Source: JAEUIG01 sp046349775
GTDB taxonomy: Bacteria; Planctomycetota; Planctomycetia; Planctomycetales; Planctomycetaceae
Direction of reading: 5' to 3'
DNA: 64,000 bases
Assembly (NCBI GenBank): GCA_046349775.1
Contig: JAXMBS010000003.1
Coordinates: forward strand, 62,001 to 126,000
Shown here: piece after piece, positions 8,646-17,796 of the stretch
Numbering within the stretch: position 1 is the first letter of the stretch
Layout of the letters: every line of letters begins with the position of its first letter
Notes under the pieces: model-generated
Databases searched by the model: none
The model's input: only the letters and a program-made list of their open reading frames with translations
What the model was told of the DNA's origin: nothing
Position numbers and translations under genes: made by a program

Positions 8646-9660
8646 CGCCGGATCAGCCCCGGCGTGACGTCCGTCTCCAGCGGCGCAAACTGCCCCCGTT
8701 CAACAGCTTCCCACGCCAGAGCCCCCATTGCGGCGTTGTCCGTGCAGTATTCCCGTGCGGCGATGTGCAGGTCTGCTCCCCTGGCGGCGACAGCGGCGTG
8801 CAATCGTTCGCGGAATCGCTGATTGGCGGCGACGCCCCCTCCGATCAGGAGCCGCAACCGGCCTGTCTGCCGTAACGCCCGCAAGCATTTCTCGACCAGC
8901 ACGTCCACGACCGCCTCCTGAAACGCGGCAGCCAGATCACTGCGACGCTGCTCGGACAGTCGAGCGGGACTCTCGCGGCTGCCAGGTCGCCCGCGCACTT
9001 CGTAAAGCAGAGCGGTCTTGAGACCGCTAAAGCTAAAGTCCACGCTGTCAGGCTCCAACAGGGCCCGGGGAAAGGCAATGGCCTCCGGGCGACCACCCCG
9101 AGCAGCGCGTTCAACGGCCGGTCCGCCGGGGAAGTCGAGTCCCAGAATGGCGGCCGCCTTGTCAAATGCCTCGCCGGCGGCGTCGTCGCGGGTCGAGCCG
9201 AGGAGTTCGTAGTCCAGCATCGAACGGCAGTCGTACAGATTCGTGTGGCCGCCGCTGACGACCAGTCCGACCGCCGGAAAAACTTCCGCGCCGGCGGTCA
9301 GCCGGCAGGCATACAGATGGGCGTGGACGTGATTCACCGCCACCAGCGGCACGTCCAGCGCCATCGCGAGGGTCTTCGCGGCTGAAAGACCGACGAGTAG
9401 TGAACCGACAAGCCCCGGTTCGGTCGTGACGGCGATGGCGTCGAGGTCGGCCAATTTGAGCTGCGCGCGGCGCAGTGCCTCGTCAATCACCGGCAAAATG
9501 ACCCGCACGCGCCCGCGACGCAATTTCCGGAACGACCCCCGAACCGGCGATGCAGGTCATCCTGCGAAGCGACCACGCTGCTGAGCACCCGCCGGTCGCG
9601 ATCGATGACCGCCGCGGCGGTCTCATCGCACGAACTCTCGATGGCGAGCAGATGCTTCAC
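8639..9660 (-). CDS. tsaD: tRNA threonylcarbamoyladenosine transferase TsaD, frameshifted
   Basis: TsaD (Kae1/YgjD) transfers the threonylcarbamoyl group to A37 of ANN-decoding tRNAs with TsaB and TsaE. From a GTG at 9660 the frame encodes KHLLAIESSCDETAAAVID, the hallmark N-terminus, up to HRRFGG. It then breaks at a run of five G. VVPEIASRA follows in another frame. From about 9523 the main frame continues as RVILPVIDEAL, TTEPGLVGSLLVG, the metal-binding NHVHAH, VVSGGHTNL and GGGVAANQRFRERL to the stop. Two small indels within some 60 bases are needed to restore a normal length of about 340 residues. Because the gene is nearly universal, sequencing error is likelier than loss. It follows the S41 peptidase gene after six bases, so they are probably co-transcribed. 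Confidence 0.85.
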
Positions 9661-9666
9661 GCGTCG

Positions 9667-11079
9667 TCAGGCGGCCGGCTTCTTCTCGTCTTTTTGCGCG
9701 CAGGAGCTTCGAGGCGCTTTCTCGGGGTTCGCCAGAGCCCCGGTAATGTACTCCACGGCTTTCGCCAGCTGCGTGTCGACGAACTCGGACGCAGGGGGCG
9801 CCTCGTGCGCGGGATGTCCCGCGTCCGCCGGTTGCTGAACCACTGCTCGGTCTGAGTATCCGAGAACGGCACTTTGTAGCCTTCGTCCGGCGAAACTCCC
9901 CATTCGTCGGACTCTTTCACCCGGGAATCGGTGGATGTTTTTGCCGCTGGGACGGTGATAGCTGGCCGTCGTCAGCTTCAGGGCAGCTTGTTGCCCCCTC
10001 GAGTCGATGACGTTCTGCACGCTGCCCTTGCCCCAGGATCGTTCGCCGACAATCACGGCGCGATGATAATCCTGCAGGCAGGCGCTCAGAATCTCGCTGG
10101 CGGAAGCGCTCATGCGATTGACCAGCACCGCCATCGGAAAGCCCGAATACGTGCCGAATTTCTTGGCGTACCAGCTGCGTGCGCGGCTGTTGCGCCCTTC
10201 CGTGCTGACGATGACGCCTTCTTCAATGAACATGTCCGCAATGTCGACGGCCGATTGCAGCAAGCCGCCCGGGTTGTAGCGGAGGTCCAGGATCAGCGCC
10301 TTCATTTCCTGTTCCTTGAGCGTCTGCAGGGCGTTGCGCATTTCCTCGGCGCTGCGGCGCGTAAAGTGCGTCAGGCGGATGTAGCCAATCTTTTTCTCGG
10401 GATCGAGCATGAAGTTCCACTTGCCGTCAGTGCCGCGCGAGTCGCCCAGGACGGTGTCGAGCTGAATCACGGCACGGGTGAGGGTCATCTGCTCGACGGC
10501 GTCAGATCCGGAGCGGCGAATGCCGATCTTGACGTCGACCCCTGCTTCTCCCTTGAGATACTGGACCGCCGTCTGCAGTTCGTGGCCCATCGGAAACTCG
10601 GCGACGGGCTTCCCCTCGATCTCGACGAGGTGGTCGCCGGAGTGGATGCCGGCCGCGTAAGCGGGACTGCCGGGCAGCGGCGCCATGACCTCGATCTCGC
10701 GTTTTTCTCCGTCCCAGTCGACCTGGATCCCGATTCCGCCGAATTCCTGCTCCACGGCCTCGGTGAAATGCTCCAGGTCGCTCGGGCCGATGTAATCGGA
10801 GTACGGATCGAGCTTGGAAAGCATGCCGCGCAGCGCGGCTTCCATCAGCTCCCGGCGATCGACGCTCTTCACGTAATTGCGATCGATCTGCTCAAAGGTG
10901 TCCACGAACACCCGCATCAGCTCATAGTACTCGTCGCTCGTGGGCTGGGGCGTCGCGGCCGCCTGCTCACCGGCGGGGGCCGGCTCGGCCGGCGCATCGT
11001 CCGCCGCCAGGCAGCTGACGCCGATGCCCCACCACAACGCAGCCGCAATCCCTGCCCGAAACTTCATGGACTGGACCAT
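9667..11079 (-). CDS. C-terminal processing peptidase (S41), internally frameshifted
   Basis: The product of about 470 residues has a signal peptide, a PDZ domain (FGGIGIQVDWDGEK to GDHLVEIEGKPV) and an S41 protease domain. The catalytic serine lies in NRMSASASEIL and the lysine in SWGKGSVQ. Such CtpA/Tsp-like enzymes trim C-termini of exported proteins. Between about 9918 and 9820 the frame is wrong: the expected VKESDEWGVSPDEGYKVPF is read in the adjacent frame and the original frame returns near PASEFVDTQLAKAVEYI. Two compensating indels, one at a CCCGGG run, thus scramble about 35 residues without truncating the protein. AAGGA precedes the ATG at 11079. Confidence 0.85.
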   Translation of the reverse strand: MVQSMKFRAGIAAALWWGIGVSCLAADDAPAEPAPAGEQAAATPQPTSDEYYELMRVFVDTFEQIDRNYVKSVDRRELMEAALRGMLSKLDPYSDYIGPSDLEHFTEAVEQEFGGIGIQVDWDGEKREIEVMAPLPGSPAYAAGIHSGDHLVEIEGKPVAEFPMGHELQTAVQYLKGEAGVDVKIGIRRSGSDAVEQMTLTRAVIQLDTVLGDSRGTDGKWNFMLDPEKKIGYIRLTHFTRRSAEEMRNALQTLKEQEMKALILDLRYNPGGLLQSAVDIADMFIEEGVIVSTEGRNSRARSWYAKKFGTYSGFPMAVLVNRMSASASEILSACLQDYHRAVIVGERSWGKGSVQNVIDSRGQQAALKLTTASYHRPSGKNIHRFPGERVRRMGSFAGRRLQSAVLGYSDRAVVQQPADAGHPAHEAPPASEFVDTQLAKAVEYITGALANPEKAPRSSCAQKDEKKPAA

Positions 11080-11261
11080 GAGGCGACATTCCTTTCAGCA
11101 AGACCAAGATTGTTCCCGCCATCGCCGCAATCGCTGGCTGCGACAAGCCGCGCGCCCGGCGGCTCGGCCAGGCGACTCAGATTCTAAGGGACACAGCGCC
11201 CAGGCGGCAAGACGCCGCGACTGGGGAGACTAGGTCGAGCGCCAGCGCCGAACTCAAAACG

Positions 11262-11301
11262 CAGTGTCCCGGACAGCTGATGGCAACTGTCCGGGACACT
11301 G
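11262..11301. terminator. Perfect 15-bp hairpin of the dispersed GTGTCCCGGACAG family
   Basis: CAGTGTCCCGGACAG at 11262-11276 is exactly complementary to 11287-11301, with a ten-base loop and no T run. It lies 33 bases beyond the stop of the minus-strand gene at 11335, where a terminator would be expected. A single arm occurs at 2425-2437, which shows that the word is dispersed. Confidence 0.7.
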
Positions 11302-11334
11302 GCCTGTTGCGCACACAATTCGCCTCGACCGTGG

Positions 11335-11832
11335 CTACTCCTGCACGGCTCGGAATTCAAAGTAATCAACCAGCACAGCCTCCATTGCCGGCAGCGGCGA
11401 CGGAGTCTGGTTGTAGCCGTACCCGTAGAGCGCCACTTTGCCCGTCGTCAGTTCGGCAATGTACAGGCCCCCTTCCGCCGGAGAACTCCCTCCACCGGAA
11501 ATCGGAATGACGACCGACGCCGGAACGATGGCGTACTGGGCGTTCCCTTTCACGTTGAAGTCGGCCGCGACGTTGCGATACCACTTCTGATTGAACGCGG
11601 CAATCTGGGTGTTGTACGCGGCGCCGATCAGACGGCCTGTGACCGTATCGAGAACCCAGATGGCGTCGCTGCTGCCCAAGCCGGTCTTCGCGCTGACCAG
11701 CGCAATCTTGTTGATATGATCAACCGCTTCAGCATGTGCTGACTCGGACGGCCAATACGTGGCGACTGCGAATCCAAACAACACACCGGCGACGAGCCAC
11801 GTCGCGCGGTTTTCAAACAGGCGCGTTTTCAC
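11335..11832 (-). CDS. Secreted or membrane-anchored protein of unknown function
   Basis: The product of 165 residues starts at a GTG (11832) preceded by AAGGAG at ideal spacing. The N-terminus (KTRLFENRATWLVAGVLFGFAVATY) is a signal peptide or anchor. The exported part has beta-rich text: AIWVLDTVTGRLIGAAYN, NAQYAIVPASVVIPISGGG and GGLYIAELTTGKVALYGYGYN. It looks like a small beta-strand domain, but I do not recognise the family. A longer reading frame upstream has a composition unlike this protein and no ribosome binding site, so I did not extend it. Confidence 0.7.
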   Translation of the reverse strand: MKTRLFENRATWLVAGVLFGFAVATYWPSESAHAEAVDHINKIALVSAKTGLGSSDAIWVLDTVTGRLIGAAYNTQIAAFNQKWYRNVAADFNVKGNAQYAIVPASVVIPISGGGSSPAEGGLYIAELTTGKVALYGYGYNQTPSPLPAMEAVLVDYFEFRAVQE

Positions 11833-12125
11833 GGGAGACTCCTTTGTGCGACAGACATGATGAGCGCCGACAACGGCGCTGCATCGCTGATTCCGGAGGG
11901 GCCACCGGCCGTTGCGAGCCTCGATTGCGGCCGCGAACGGCCTCACGACCCAGCATCGTATCTCAAGGTCGAGGCCCCGCCTAGACGCATTTCTGGACCG
12001 GAACTCGGCAGTGTCTGGAGCGCCTAATGGTCGCCTCCTGGTCGCCTCAGTTGCAATTCCGACGTTGTTGACGATCCTCCGGCACTTCGTGTTCCTTGGA
12101 ATTCCTCCTGACAGACCGTCCAGCC

Positions 12126-12635
12126 ATGCCGTATGTCCTCGCCGACGTCGTCTCCGAAGCCGAAATCCCGGCGCCGATTGACGCACTCGATCTCAGCCGT
12201 TGGGTCTACGCGATGGGGGACCGCGAATACCGCGCCTGCGCCCGGGGGCATCTCGCGGCCGGTTCCAGCCCGTTGCCGGGGGGCGCACGGGCGTCAATCA
12301 ACGTCGAGATCGTCGGCGGGCATCTGCTCGTCCAGCACTATGAGCCGGAGCAGCTCGAACCGCACCACATCCGCATGGTGTCGCACGCTTCCGATATGTG
12401 GATTTTTCGGCTGATCTACGCCCGCGTACGCGTGATTTGGGAAATCACGCTCCTCCCGCGGTCAGCGGACGCGTGCACCTTCCGCGACCACATCCGGGTG
12501 GAACATCGCAGCCGGCTGCTGTGGCTGCTGAGCAAACTCGCACTCATCAACTGGGTCGTGCAACGTCACGACGACGAAGAGACGCCGCGGTTCGCAGCGA
12601 ACTGCCTGGCGGTCTGCCGGCAGAGAGGCGAGTGA
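12126..12635 (+). CDS. SRPBCC-like protein of unknown function
   Basis: The predicted protein has 169 residues from MPYVLADVV. Its pattern of strands and helices ending in VIWEITLLPRSADACTFRDHIRVEHRS and a long C-terminal helix (LLWLLSKLALINWVVQRHDDEET) resembles START/SRPBCC folds, which bind hydrophobic ligands. This is a fold-level impression only. No signal peptide is visible if this ATG is used; an ATG at 12096 would add ten residues. The gene is monocistronic and converges with the next one; a hairpin lies 33 bases after the stop. Confidence 0.55.
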   Translation: MPYVLADVVSEAEIPAPIDALDLSRWVYAMGDREYRACARGHLAAGSSPLPGGARASINVEIVGGHLLVQHYEPEQLEPHHIRMVSHASDMWIFRLIYARVRVIWEITLLPRSADACTFRDHIRVEHRSRLLWLLSKLALINWVVQRHDDEETPRFAANCLAVCRQRGE

Positions 12636-12667
12636 CACTTGGCAGAGTGGCCGAGGGGCAATGAAAA

Positions 12668-12694
12668 GAACCGCCGGGGATGAGCCGGCGGTTC
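12668..12694 (+). terminator. GC-rich hairpin after the SRPBCC-like gene
   Basis: GAACCGCCGG and CCGGCGGTTC flank a short loop. There is only a mixed GTTG after the stem, so it is a weak or bidirectional terminator between convergent genes. Confidence 0.6.
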
Positions 12695-12702
12695 GTTGCA
12701 CA

Positions 12703-12774
12703 GTTTCGTGTTTCGGATTTCGAGTTTCGGATTTCTGCAAATCGATCAACGATCAACCATAAACCATCAACCTT
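12703..12774. repeat. 7-bp-period word repeats abutting a stop codon
   Basis: Two word sets follow each other. First come heptamers of the type GTTTCGG ATTTCGA. Then, read on the minus strand, GGTTGAT GGTTTAT and similar heptamers end directly at the stop codon (12775-12777) of the minus-strand gene. The words are imperfect, but the 7-base period is kept across the run. Confidence 0.8.
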
Positions 12775-13779
12775 CTATCGCCGGTACATCCGATTCGGCT
12801 GCTGGACGAACTGCGACGGCTGGCCGCCGTAGTAGACCTTCGGATCGTCGATGACCCAAGGCGTTGACCAGCTGCGCCCGTTGTCCGCCGAGCAGACGTT
12901 GAAGAAAATCGTGTTGAAGTACGTGCCGCGGATGCCGTACGGCAGCGTTGAGGTGATGTAATCGGCCGAGGTCAGGTCGCCGACGCCGGACTTGGCGTAG
13001 TAGTGGCAGCGGCCGTCGGACGTGATCGACATGCCGAACGTCCACCAGCCCGGGGTCTTGATGTTCTTCGACGGGATGTCGTGCCCCATCTCGTCCGCCC
13101 GGACCAGCAGCACCGCGTGCGGTTCGGGATTCTGGGCCGTCTTCGGGTTGAACTGGATGAAAAAGCCGGGGTAGTAGGGCTCCGTGCTGGTCACCGTTTC
13201 GAAGCCGCGGCCGAACAGCTTCTTGAACCCACGAACCGGTTCCTGCTTCTCCTGTGGTCCCTGCATCCCGACGCGGATGCCGAATGACACCCCGTGCCGT
13301 TGTTCCCATTGGTCCCACTGCGGCAGAAACACGCGGACCACGAAGTTCGGCGTATAGCTCAATGACACCGGCCGCGCCTTGAGGATGAAGTCGTCCTGGC
13401 ACTGCTTCGACATCGGGTGACCAGGGATGCCGGTGTCGCGCGTCCGCAACATCAGCGCCCCTTTGCTGCCTTCCAGGCCGCCGGCCGGCGTGGCAATCCG
13501 CTGCACCTGGTCGGGAACGCCCCGCTTCGGGCTTTCCATCCACATGCCGTTCGCCGAGGCCCCCAGCGGATAGCGAATCTGCTCGTCCTCTTCCTTGCTG
13601 CTCTTGGGAAGGTTGAACGAGAAGTTCCAGGACTCGTCTTCGAAGTCGTCGGAGTTCAGCAGCGTGCCGGTGCCGGGCACCATCTGGGCCTGCGCGGCTT
13701 CCTGGCAGGTCGCAATCAGGACAATCGTTAGGGCGCCTATGGCGAGAAATCGCGTCCGCTCCGTCATTCCGTCGAGCAT
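12775..13779 (-). CDS. Secreted protein of unknown function, planctomycete type
   Basis: The product of 334 residues carries a signal peptide (FLAIGALTIVLIATCQEAAQA). The mature part, beginning QMVPGTGTLLNSDDFEDESWNF, has aromatic, glycine-rich beta-like sequence with GWWTFGMSITSDGRCHYYAKSG and ends NRMYRR. The DDFED...WNF opening and the WTFGMSI strand suggest a concanavalin-like or jelly-roll fold, as in extracellular carbohydrate-associated proteins, but no catalytic motif is visible. The ATG at 13779 was chosen because it precedes the signal peptide closely; the ATG at 13767 is an alternative. An extension further upstream runs into repeat words and was rejected. Confidence 0.7.
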   Translation of the reverse strand: MLDGMTERTRFLAIGALTIVLIATCQEAAQAQMVPGTGTLLNSDDFEDESWNFSFNLPKSSKEEDEQIRYPLGASANGMWMESPKRGVPDQVQRIATPAGGLEGSKGALMLRTRDTGIPGHPMSKQCQDDFILKARPVSLSYTPNFVVRVFLPQWDQWEQRHGVSFGIRVGMQGPQEKQEPVRGFKKLFGRGFETVTSTEPYYPGFFIQFNPKTAQNPEPHAVLLVRADEMGHDIPSKNIKTPGWWTFGMSITSDGRCHYYAKSGVGDLTSADYITSTLPYGIRGTYFNTIFFNVCSADNGRSWSTPWVIDDPKVYYGGQPSQFVQQPNRMYRR

Positions 13780-14108
13780 GGCTCCGATCCCATCTTGGAA
13801 GTCGACTCCGGGGCACGACCTTCCTGTCGAGTCCCGCCGGCCTGCGCCGTAGCGTGTGCCGGCTGTCCTAGCTATCGGACGTGTAGGTGGGTTGCGCCAT
13901 GCAATCGTTGTAGGCGGGAAAGCGATCGCCCGATGTGGCGCGAACGTGCCGTTGGGAGCGACTATGCCGGATGATCCGGAGACACCACCGCCGTCGTCGA
14001 TGCCGCGTAAAGCCGCAAACGAGCGATCGCAGACAATCCCGCGGACCGCATGCGCAGCTGTGAGAAGCCATCCGAGCCCCTGGATCCTGTATCCAGACTC
14101 CTGAATCC
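13780..14108. other. Intergenic region between two minus-strand genes
   Basis: This 329-base gap has no credible gene. Its right end (about 14080-14108), read on the minus strand, is a 7-bp-period run (GGATTCA GGAGTCT and two further heptamers) starting at the stop of the HtrA-like gene. The promoter of the gene at 12775-13779 should lie in the left part. Confidence 0.6.
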
Positions 14109-15560
14109 TCACTCGTGCGGCAGGATCACCAGCCGGACGGTTTCTTCGTCATCCACCAGCCGGCGGACGCGGAGGACGACCGGCCCGGCGGGTTGCGCGG
14201 CCAGCGCGGCGTCGAAGGCCTCCGGCGTCGCCACTGTCGTGCGGGCGACTGCCTCAACGACGTCGTACAGCTGCAGACTGTCGATCCCGTGGCCGGTGGG
14301 TGCTTCCATCACCAGCAGTCCCGCAGGAACCTGCCGGTAGCCCAGTTGCGCCGCCAGTCCGACGTCGATCCGGTGCAAACTCAGCCCGGACGACCGGAAC
14401 GACGAGCCTCCGACGCCGCGCGGCTTTCGTGCCGGACGTGACGACTCATTACTCTCGGTCGGCCGCTCCACCAGCGTGATCTGCAGCGACAACTGCTTGC
14501 CGCTCCGCAGGACGACGACGCGTACCGGCCGATTCAGTTCCGTGAGACTGACGAGATGGATCAGATGGTTCTCGTCTTCGATTTCGATTCCGTTGAAATC
14601 GAGGATCAGGTCATCCACACGAATGCCGGCGGCGAAGGCCGGCGTGTCGGCATACACTTCAGCGACGCGGGCTCCCTTGACGCGGTCGAGCGCGTACCGT
14701 TTTGCCGCTTCGTCGTCGAACTGATCGTCGAGGCGGACCCCCAGGAAGCCGCGCTGGACGCGGCCGTGCTCGAACAACTGGTCGGCGACGAACCGCGCGA
14801 GATTGATCGGGATGCTGAATCCGATCCCTTCGTTGCCGCCCCCCTGCGAGGCGATGGCCGTATTGATGCCGACCACGCGCCCCTGGAGATCGATCAGCGG
14901 CCCCCCGCTGTTGCCGGGATTGATGGCGGCGTCGGTCTGCAGAAAATCCTGATTGATGACGTCTCGGCCGCTCCCGAGGTCGAGCGACCGCCGACCTTTG
15001 GCGCTGATGATCCCCATCGTGACCGATTCGCTCAGCCCGAACGGACTCCCCATCGCCAGCACGAAATGGCCAATGTCCAGATTGTCGCTGTCTCCCCACC
15101 GTCCGGCTTTCAGGTCCGGCGCGTCGACAACGAGCACCGCGACGTCGGTCGCTTTGTCTTCGAGCTTGTTGATCGGGTGAATGACGCGGCCGTCCTGCAG
15201 GTGAATCGCAATCTGGCTGAGCCGCGCATTCAGGATCACGTGCCGGTTGGTCAGGATGAATACTCCCGTCGATTTGGGACTCGACATCAGCACACCGGAA
15301 CCGGTTTCCTCGACGGTGCCGCTGGCACTCGGGTGTTCGGCCAGGATGTGGACGACGGACGGAGAGACCGCGGCGGCCACCTGGGCAAGATGCCTTCCGG
15401 CTTCCATCAACAGCGCGCTGCCGTCGCGCAGTTCCGCGGGCGGGTCGTCCGCCTGGATTCGCAGGTAGCTGGAGCCGGCCGCGCCGTAGACCTCGGCGGC
15501 CGCAACGCTTCCGCCGGCAACTCCCAACGCGGTGACCAACGCCAGGAAGATGGACTTCAT
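14109..15560 (-). CDS. HtrA/DegP-like trypsin-fold serine protease with two PDZ domains
   Basis: This is a periplasmic quality-control protease of about 483 residues. It has a signal peptide (MKSIFLALVTALGVAGGS), then a trypsin-fold domain with the full triad: His107 in TNRHVIL, Asp139 in ATDVAVL and Ser218 in NPGNSGGPL. PDZ1 begins at RGFLGVRLDD and includes ADTPAFAAGIRVDDLIL. A degenerate PDZ2 forms the C-terminus (LGYRQVPAGLLVMEAP onward). The arrangement matches HtrA-family proteins. AGGAG lies at good spacing before the ATG at 15560. Downstream heptad words begin at the stop codon. Confidence 0.88.
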   Translation of the reverse strand: MKSIFLALVTALGVAGGSVAAAEVYGAAGSSYLRIQADDPPAELRDGSALLMEAGRHLAQVAAAVSPSVVHILAEHPSASGTVEETGSGVLMSSPKSTGVFILTNRHVILNARLSQIAIHLQDGRVIHPINKLEDKATDVAVLVVDAPDLKAGRWGDSDNLDIGHFVLAMGSPFGLSESVTMGIISAKGRRSLDLGSGRDVINQDFLQTDAAINPGNSGGPLIDLQGRVVGINTAIASQGGGNEGIGFSIPINLARFVADQLFEHGRVQRGFLGVRLDDQFDDEAAKRYALDRVKGARVAEVYADTPAFAAGIRVDDLILDFNGIEIEDENHLIHLVSLTELNRPVRVVVLRSGKQLSLQITLVERPTESNESSRPARKPRGVGGSSFRSSGLSLHRIDVGLAAQLGYRQVPAGLLVMEAPTGHGIDSLQLYDVVEAVARTTVATPEAFDAALAAQPAGPVVLRVRRLVDDEETVRLVILPHE

Positions 15561-15732
15561 GGGCAGTGCTCCTGGACAAGTCGGCAGCGCGGCGCGCGAA
15601 CGGGCGCCAGCGCAGCGCGGCAGATCGCCAGCCGGCGCACGTGAGCCGTGTGCGCTCTTAACCAAAGCAGACGTCATGGCGGGAAATCCATTTCCTGGGC
15701 ACGACCCCATCAATCCTTCGCCGAGGCGGCGG

Positions 15733-16182
15733 TCAGCCGTCCATCGGCAGGTCGCTGAGCGTCAGTTCCTGCACCGAGTTCCGGGCCTGGTAGTCGTAGG
15801 CGGACTCCCAGTCCGCTCCGTCGTCTTCTCCGGATTGCCGCTTGAATTCCTGCTGGCGCTGGCAGGCCACACAATGCGACGTGTAGGGCAGGGCATTCAG
15901 TCGCTCGACCGGAATGGGCTTCGCACACGTGTCACAACTGCCATAGCGTCCTTCGCGGATCGCCTTGATGGCCCGTTCGATTTTGACCAGCTCACGGGAC
16001 TCCAACGACGCGAGCTGAGTATTCACGTCTCGTTCGGCATCGTCATTGGCGACGTCCCCGAGGTTGCTCGTGCCTGCCCCGCCTTCCACAGCGACGGCCG
16101 CCTCGCGGATCTTCTTTCGCAGATCGTCCCGCTGTGCCACCAGCCGCTGGTGCAGCCTCAAGATCGCATCTCTGCGTGCCAT
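15733..16182 (-). CDS. DksA/TraR-family zinc-finger protein
   Basis: The 149-residue product has an N-terminal coiled coil (RRDAILRLHQRLVAQRDDLR), a middle acidic segment (DVANDDAERDVN) and a C4 zinc finger, CDTCAKPIPVERLNALPYTS followed by HCVAC, i.e. C-x2-C-x17-C-x2-C. This is the TraR/DksA layout. Such proteins enter the RNA polymerase secondary channel or, in the YocK/YteA group, act in sporulation-like or stress responses. The C-terminal extension after the finger (about 35 residues, acidic) is longer than in DksA. It starts at the ATG at 16182 (MARRDAIL). Confidence 0.82.
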   Translation of the reverse strand: MARRDAILRLHQRLVAQRDDLRKKIREAAVAVEGGAGTSNLGDVANDDAERDVNTQLASLESRELVKIERAIKAIREGRYGSCDTCAKPIPVERLNALPYTSHCVACQRQQEFKRQSGEDDGADWESAYDYQARNSVQELTLSDLPMDG

Positions 16183-16564
16183 GGACGCCCCCTCGTTCAC
16201 GCGTTCAATTTGCCGGTCTGACCTTCTCCGATCGATTGCTGGGGAACTTCCTGTCCGCGGATGGGCTGCCGTGCCGCTATCGAACTCGGGAATCGCCAGA
16301 ATTCTAGCCCGCACGCAGCGGGGGACCGAGGAACTCTTGCCCGTGTTTTGTAAGTGACTATGCCGTCGCGACTTCGGGTGCCGCGTGCCGACTGGACACA
16401 ACGGCGGCCACGTGAAAGTCCGGCCGGTCTGGAGCGCATACTACCTAATTCTTCGGCTGACGGGGCACGCGCCGACGAGCGCACCGCCACGCGCACGGCT
16501 AGAACACAGGGCACAGCAACTACGACCGGACTTCCCGTCAGAGTCGCCCCAGTTTGCCAAGCCG
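16183..16564. other. Intergenic region, nothing recognised
   Basis: This 382-base gap lies between the UbiA gene's 3' end and the DksA-like gene's start, both on the minus strand. I see no gene, no clear hairpin and no heptad words. It should hold the promoter of the DksA-like gene. Confidence 0.4.
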
Positions 16565-17491
16565 CTACGTCACGTACAGCCACCGGCCGATCGCCAGGCT
16601 CGGCACCACCAGCAGCATCGTAGCCACGGCAAGCACGACCCCGCTGCTCCCGAGCTTGGCATAAATGACAGCCGCGTCGAGCGTGATGATCGACAGCAAC
16701 ATCACCTTCACGGCGGCCTGAACAAGCGCGGGGGAGGGATCGCGTACGGCCGCCAATGCGCGGCGGTTAATGATCAGGGCGACCATTGCCAGCAGCAGCA
16801 GGCTGGAGGTCCGTACTTCGGGAGCGCTGTTCCACGACAAATACCGTGACCACACGCCATAGGACAGCACCAGCAGCAGTCCCAGCCCAAGGTTGATGAC
16901 GAGCATCGCGCCCAACAGCCCGCTGCGCGCGCTGCGCTGGGCTTCCTTGCGGGCAAACCACGTGACACCGGCCACGTAAATCCCGAGCGCTGCCGCGACG
17001 AAAACATGCGGCAATTGCCAGGGGGCGGTCCAGCGCAGTCCGGCGCTGCTGGCGCCCAGAATGACGTTCAACAACCGGCAGCCCCCCATAAAGAGCGGCC
17101 CCAGTGGCGTGTTCTTCAGCAGGCCGTCATAGGCGAAGATGCAGGCGACCAGGAGCAGCGCGACGGCGGCGCTGTTTGTCCCTGCACACGCCGCCAAAAC
17201 GAGGCCGGCAATCATCAATGTCGTCCCGAAGGAGACGGCACGCTGTAAAGGGATACGGCCGGACGGAATCGGCCGGTTCGGACGTTCGGCCGCGTCAATC
17301 TTCCGGTCGAACACGTCGTTGAACACCATCCCCGCCAGGTACAGGCATGAGGAAGCGCCAAGCAGCAGTCCAAACTCCCGGCGCGGGGACAAGCTGACGT
17401 GCACCAGCAGGTAGCCGAGAAAAACATCGGCCATCGCGGTGAAGACGGCCGGAAAGCGGCAGAGCTGCAGGTAGTCGCGGAGTCTGGACAT
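16565..17491 (-). CDS. UbiA-family prenyltransferase (EboC-like)
   Basis: This is an integral membrane prenyltransferase of about 308 residues with some nine hydrophobic helices. The first Asp-rich motif is NDVFDRKIDAAERPNRPIPS, and the second lies in IFAYDGLLKN, weaker than in UbiA proper. The NDVFDxxID-AERPxRPIPSGR form is seen in EboC-like proteins and geranylgeranylglycerol-phosphate synthase relatives; the acceptor is not known here. No other ebo genes are nearby, so the specific role is open. It is divergent from the WXG100-like cassette with a 305-base gap. Confidence 0.8.
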   Translation of the reverse strand: MSRLRDYLQLCRFPAVFTAMADVFLGYLLVHVSLSPRREFGLLLGASSCLYLAGMVFNDVFDRKIDAAERPNRPIPSGRIPLQRAVSFGTTLMIAGLVLAACAGTNSAAVALLLVACIFAYDGLLKNTPLGPLFMGGCRLLNVILGASSAGLRWTAPWQLPHVFVAAALGIYVAGVTWFARKEAQRSARSGLLGAMLVINLGLGLLLVLSYGVWSRYLSWNSAPEVRTSSLLLLAMVALIINRRALAAVRDPSPALVQAAVKVMLLSIITLDAAVIYAKLGSSGVVLAVATMLLVVPSLAIGRWLYVT

Positions 17492-17796
17492 TGGGCGCCG
17501 ACGTCGATTACCCCCCCGGCTCCTGATCGACAGGATCCCACCGAACTTGCTGCTCGAGGGAGAGGTTTTCAGCATACAGGACTGAGGCAGTCGCCCACCA
17601 ACGTTCAACACCGTCTGCGTCTGGGTCTGCCGCCGCTGTGCCGGCTGGCCGCGTCGAATTTCCTCTGCCACAATAGGTTATGGTGATCGGCTGATTCGCC
17701 TGCGGACAACAGTTCCTGGGAAGCCCCGCATTTGCCACCGGTTTCCCGTGGAAACCCTCATGCCGATCAGCGTTCTGACTCTGAGAGGATCCGTTG
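17492..17796. other. Divergent promoter region of the UbiA gene and the secretion cassette
   Basis: These 305 bases contain no credible gene. Near the right end, GAGAGGA precedes the ATG at 17797. A run of eight C lies at 17506-17513, and a short CAACGTTCAACA word near 17600 resembles the heptad word at 18117-18142. Confidence 0.4.

Noticed and set aside
12639..12660. TGGCAGAGTGGCCGAGGGGC, similar to a tRNA D arm
   Set aside because: No acceptor, anticodon or T arm can be formed around it. It is the end of a gene and a hairpin follows.
14556..15644. A 362-codon open frame on the plus strand
   Set aside because: It is antisense to the HtrA-like protease with its full catalytic triad; no domain of its own.
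16385..16849. A 154-codon frame on the plus strand overlapping the UbiA gene
   Set aside because: It is antisense to membrane helices of UbiA over half its length and has no motif in the rest.
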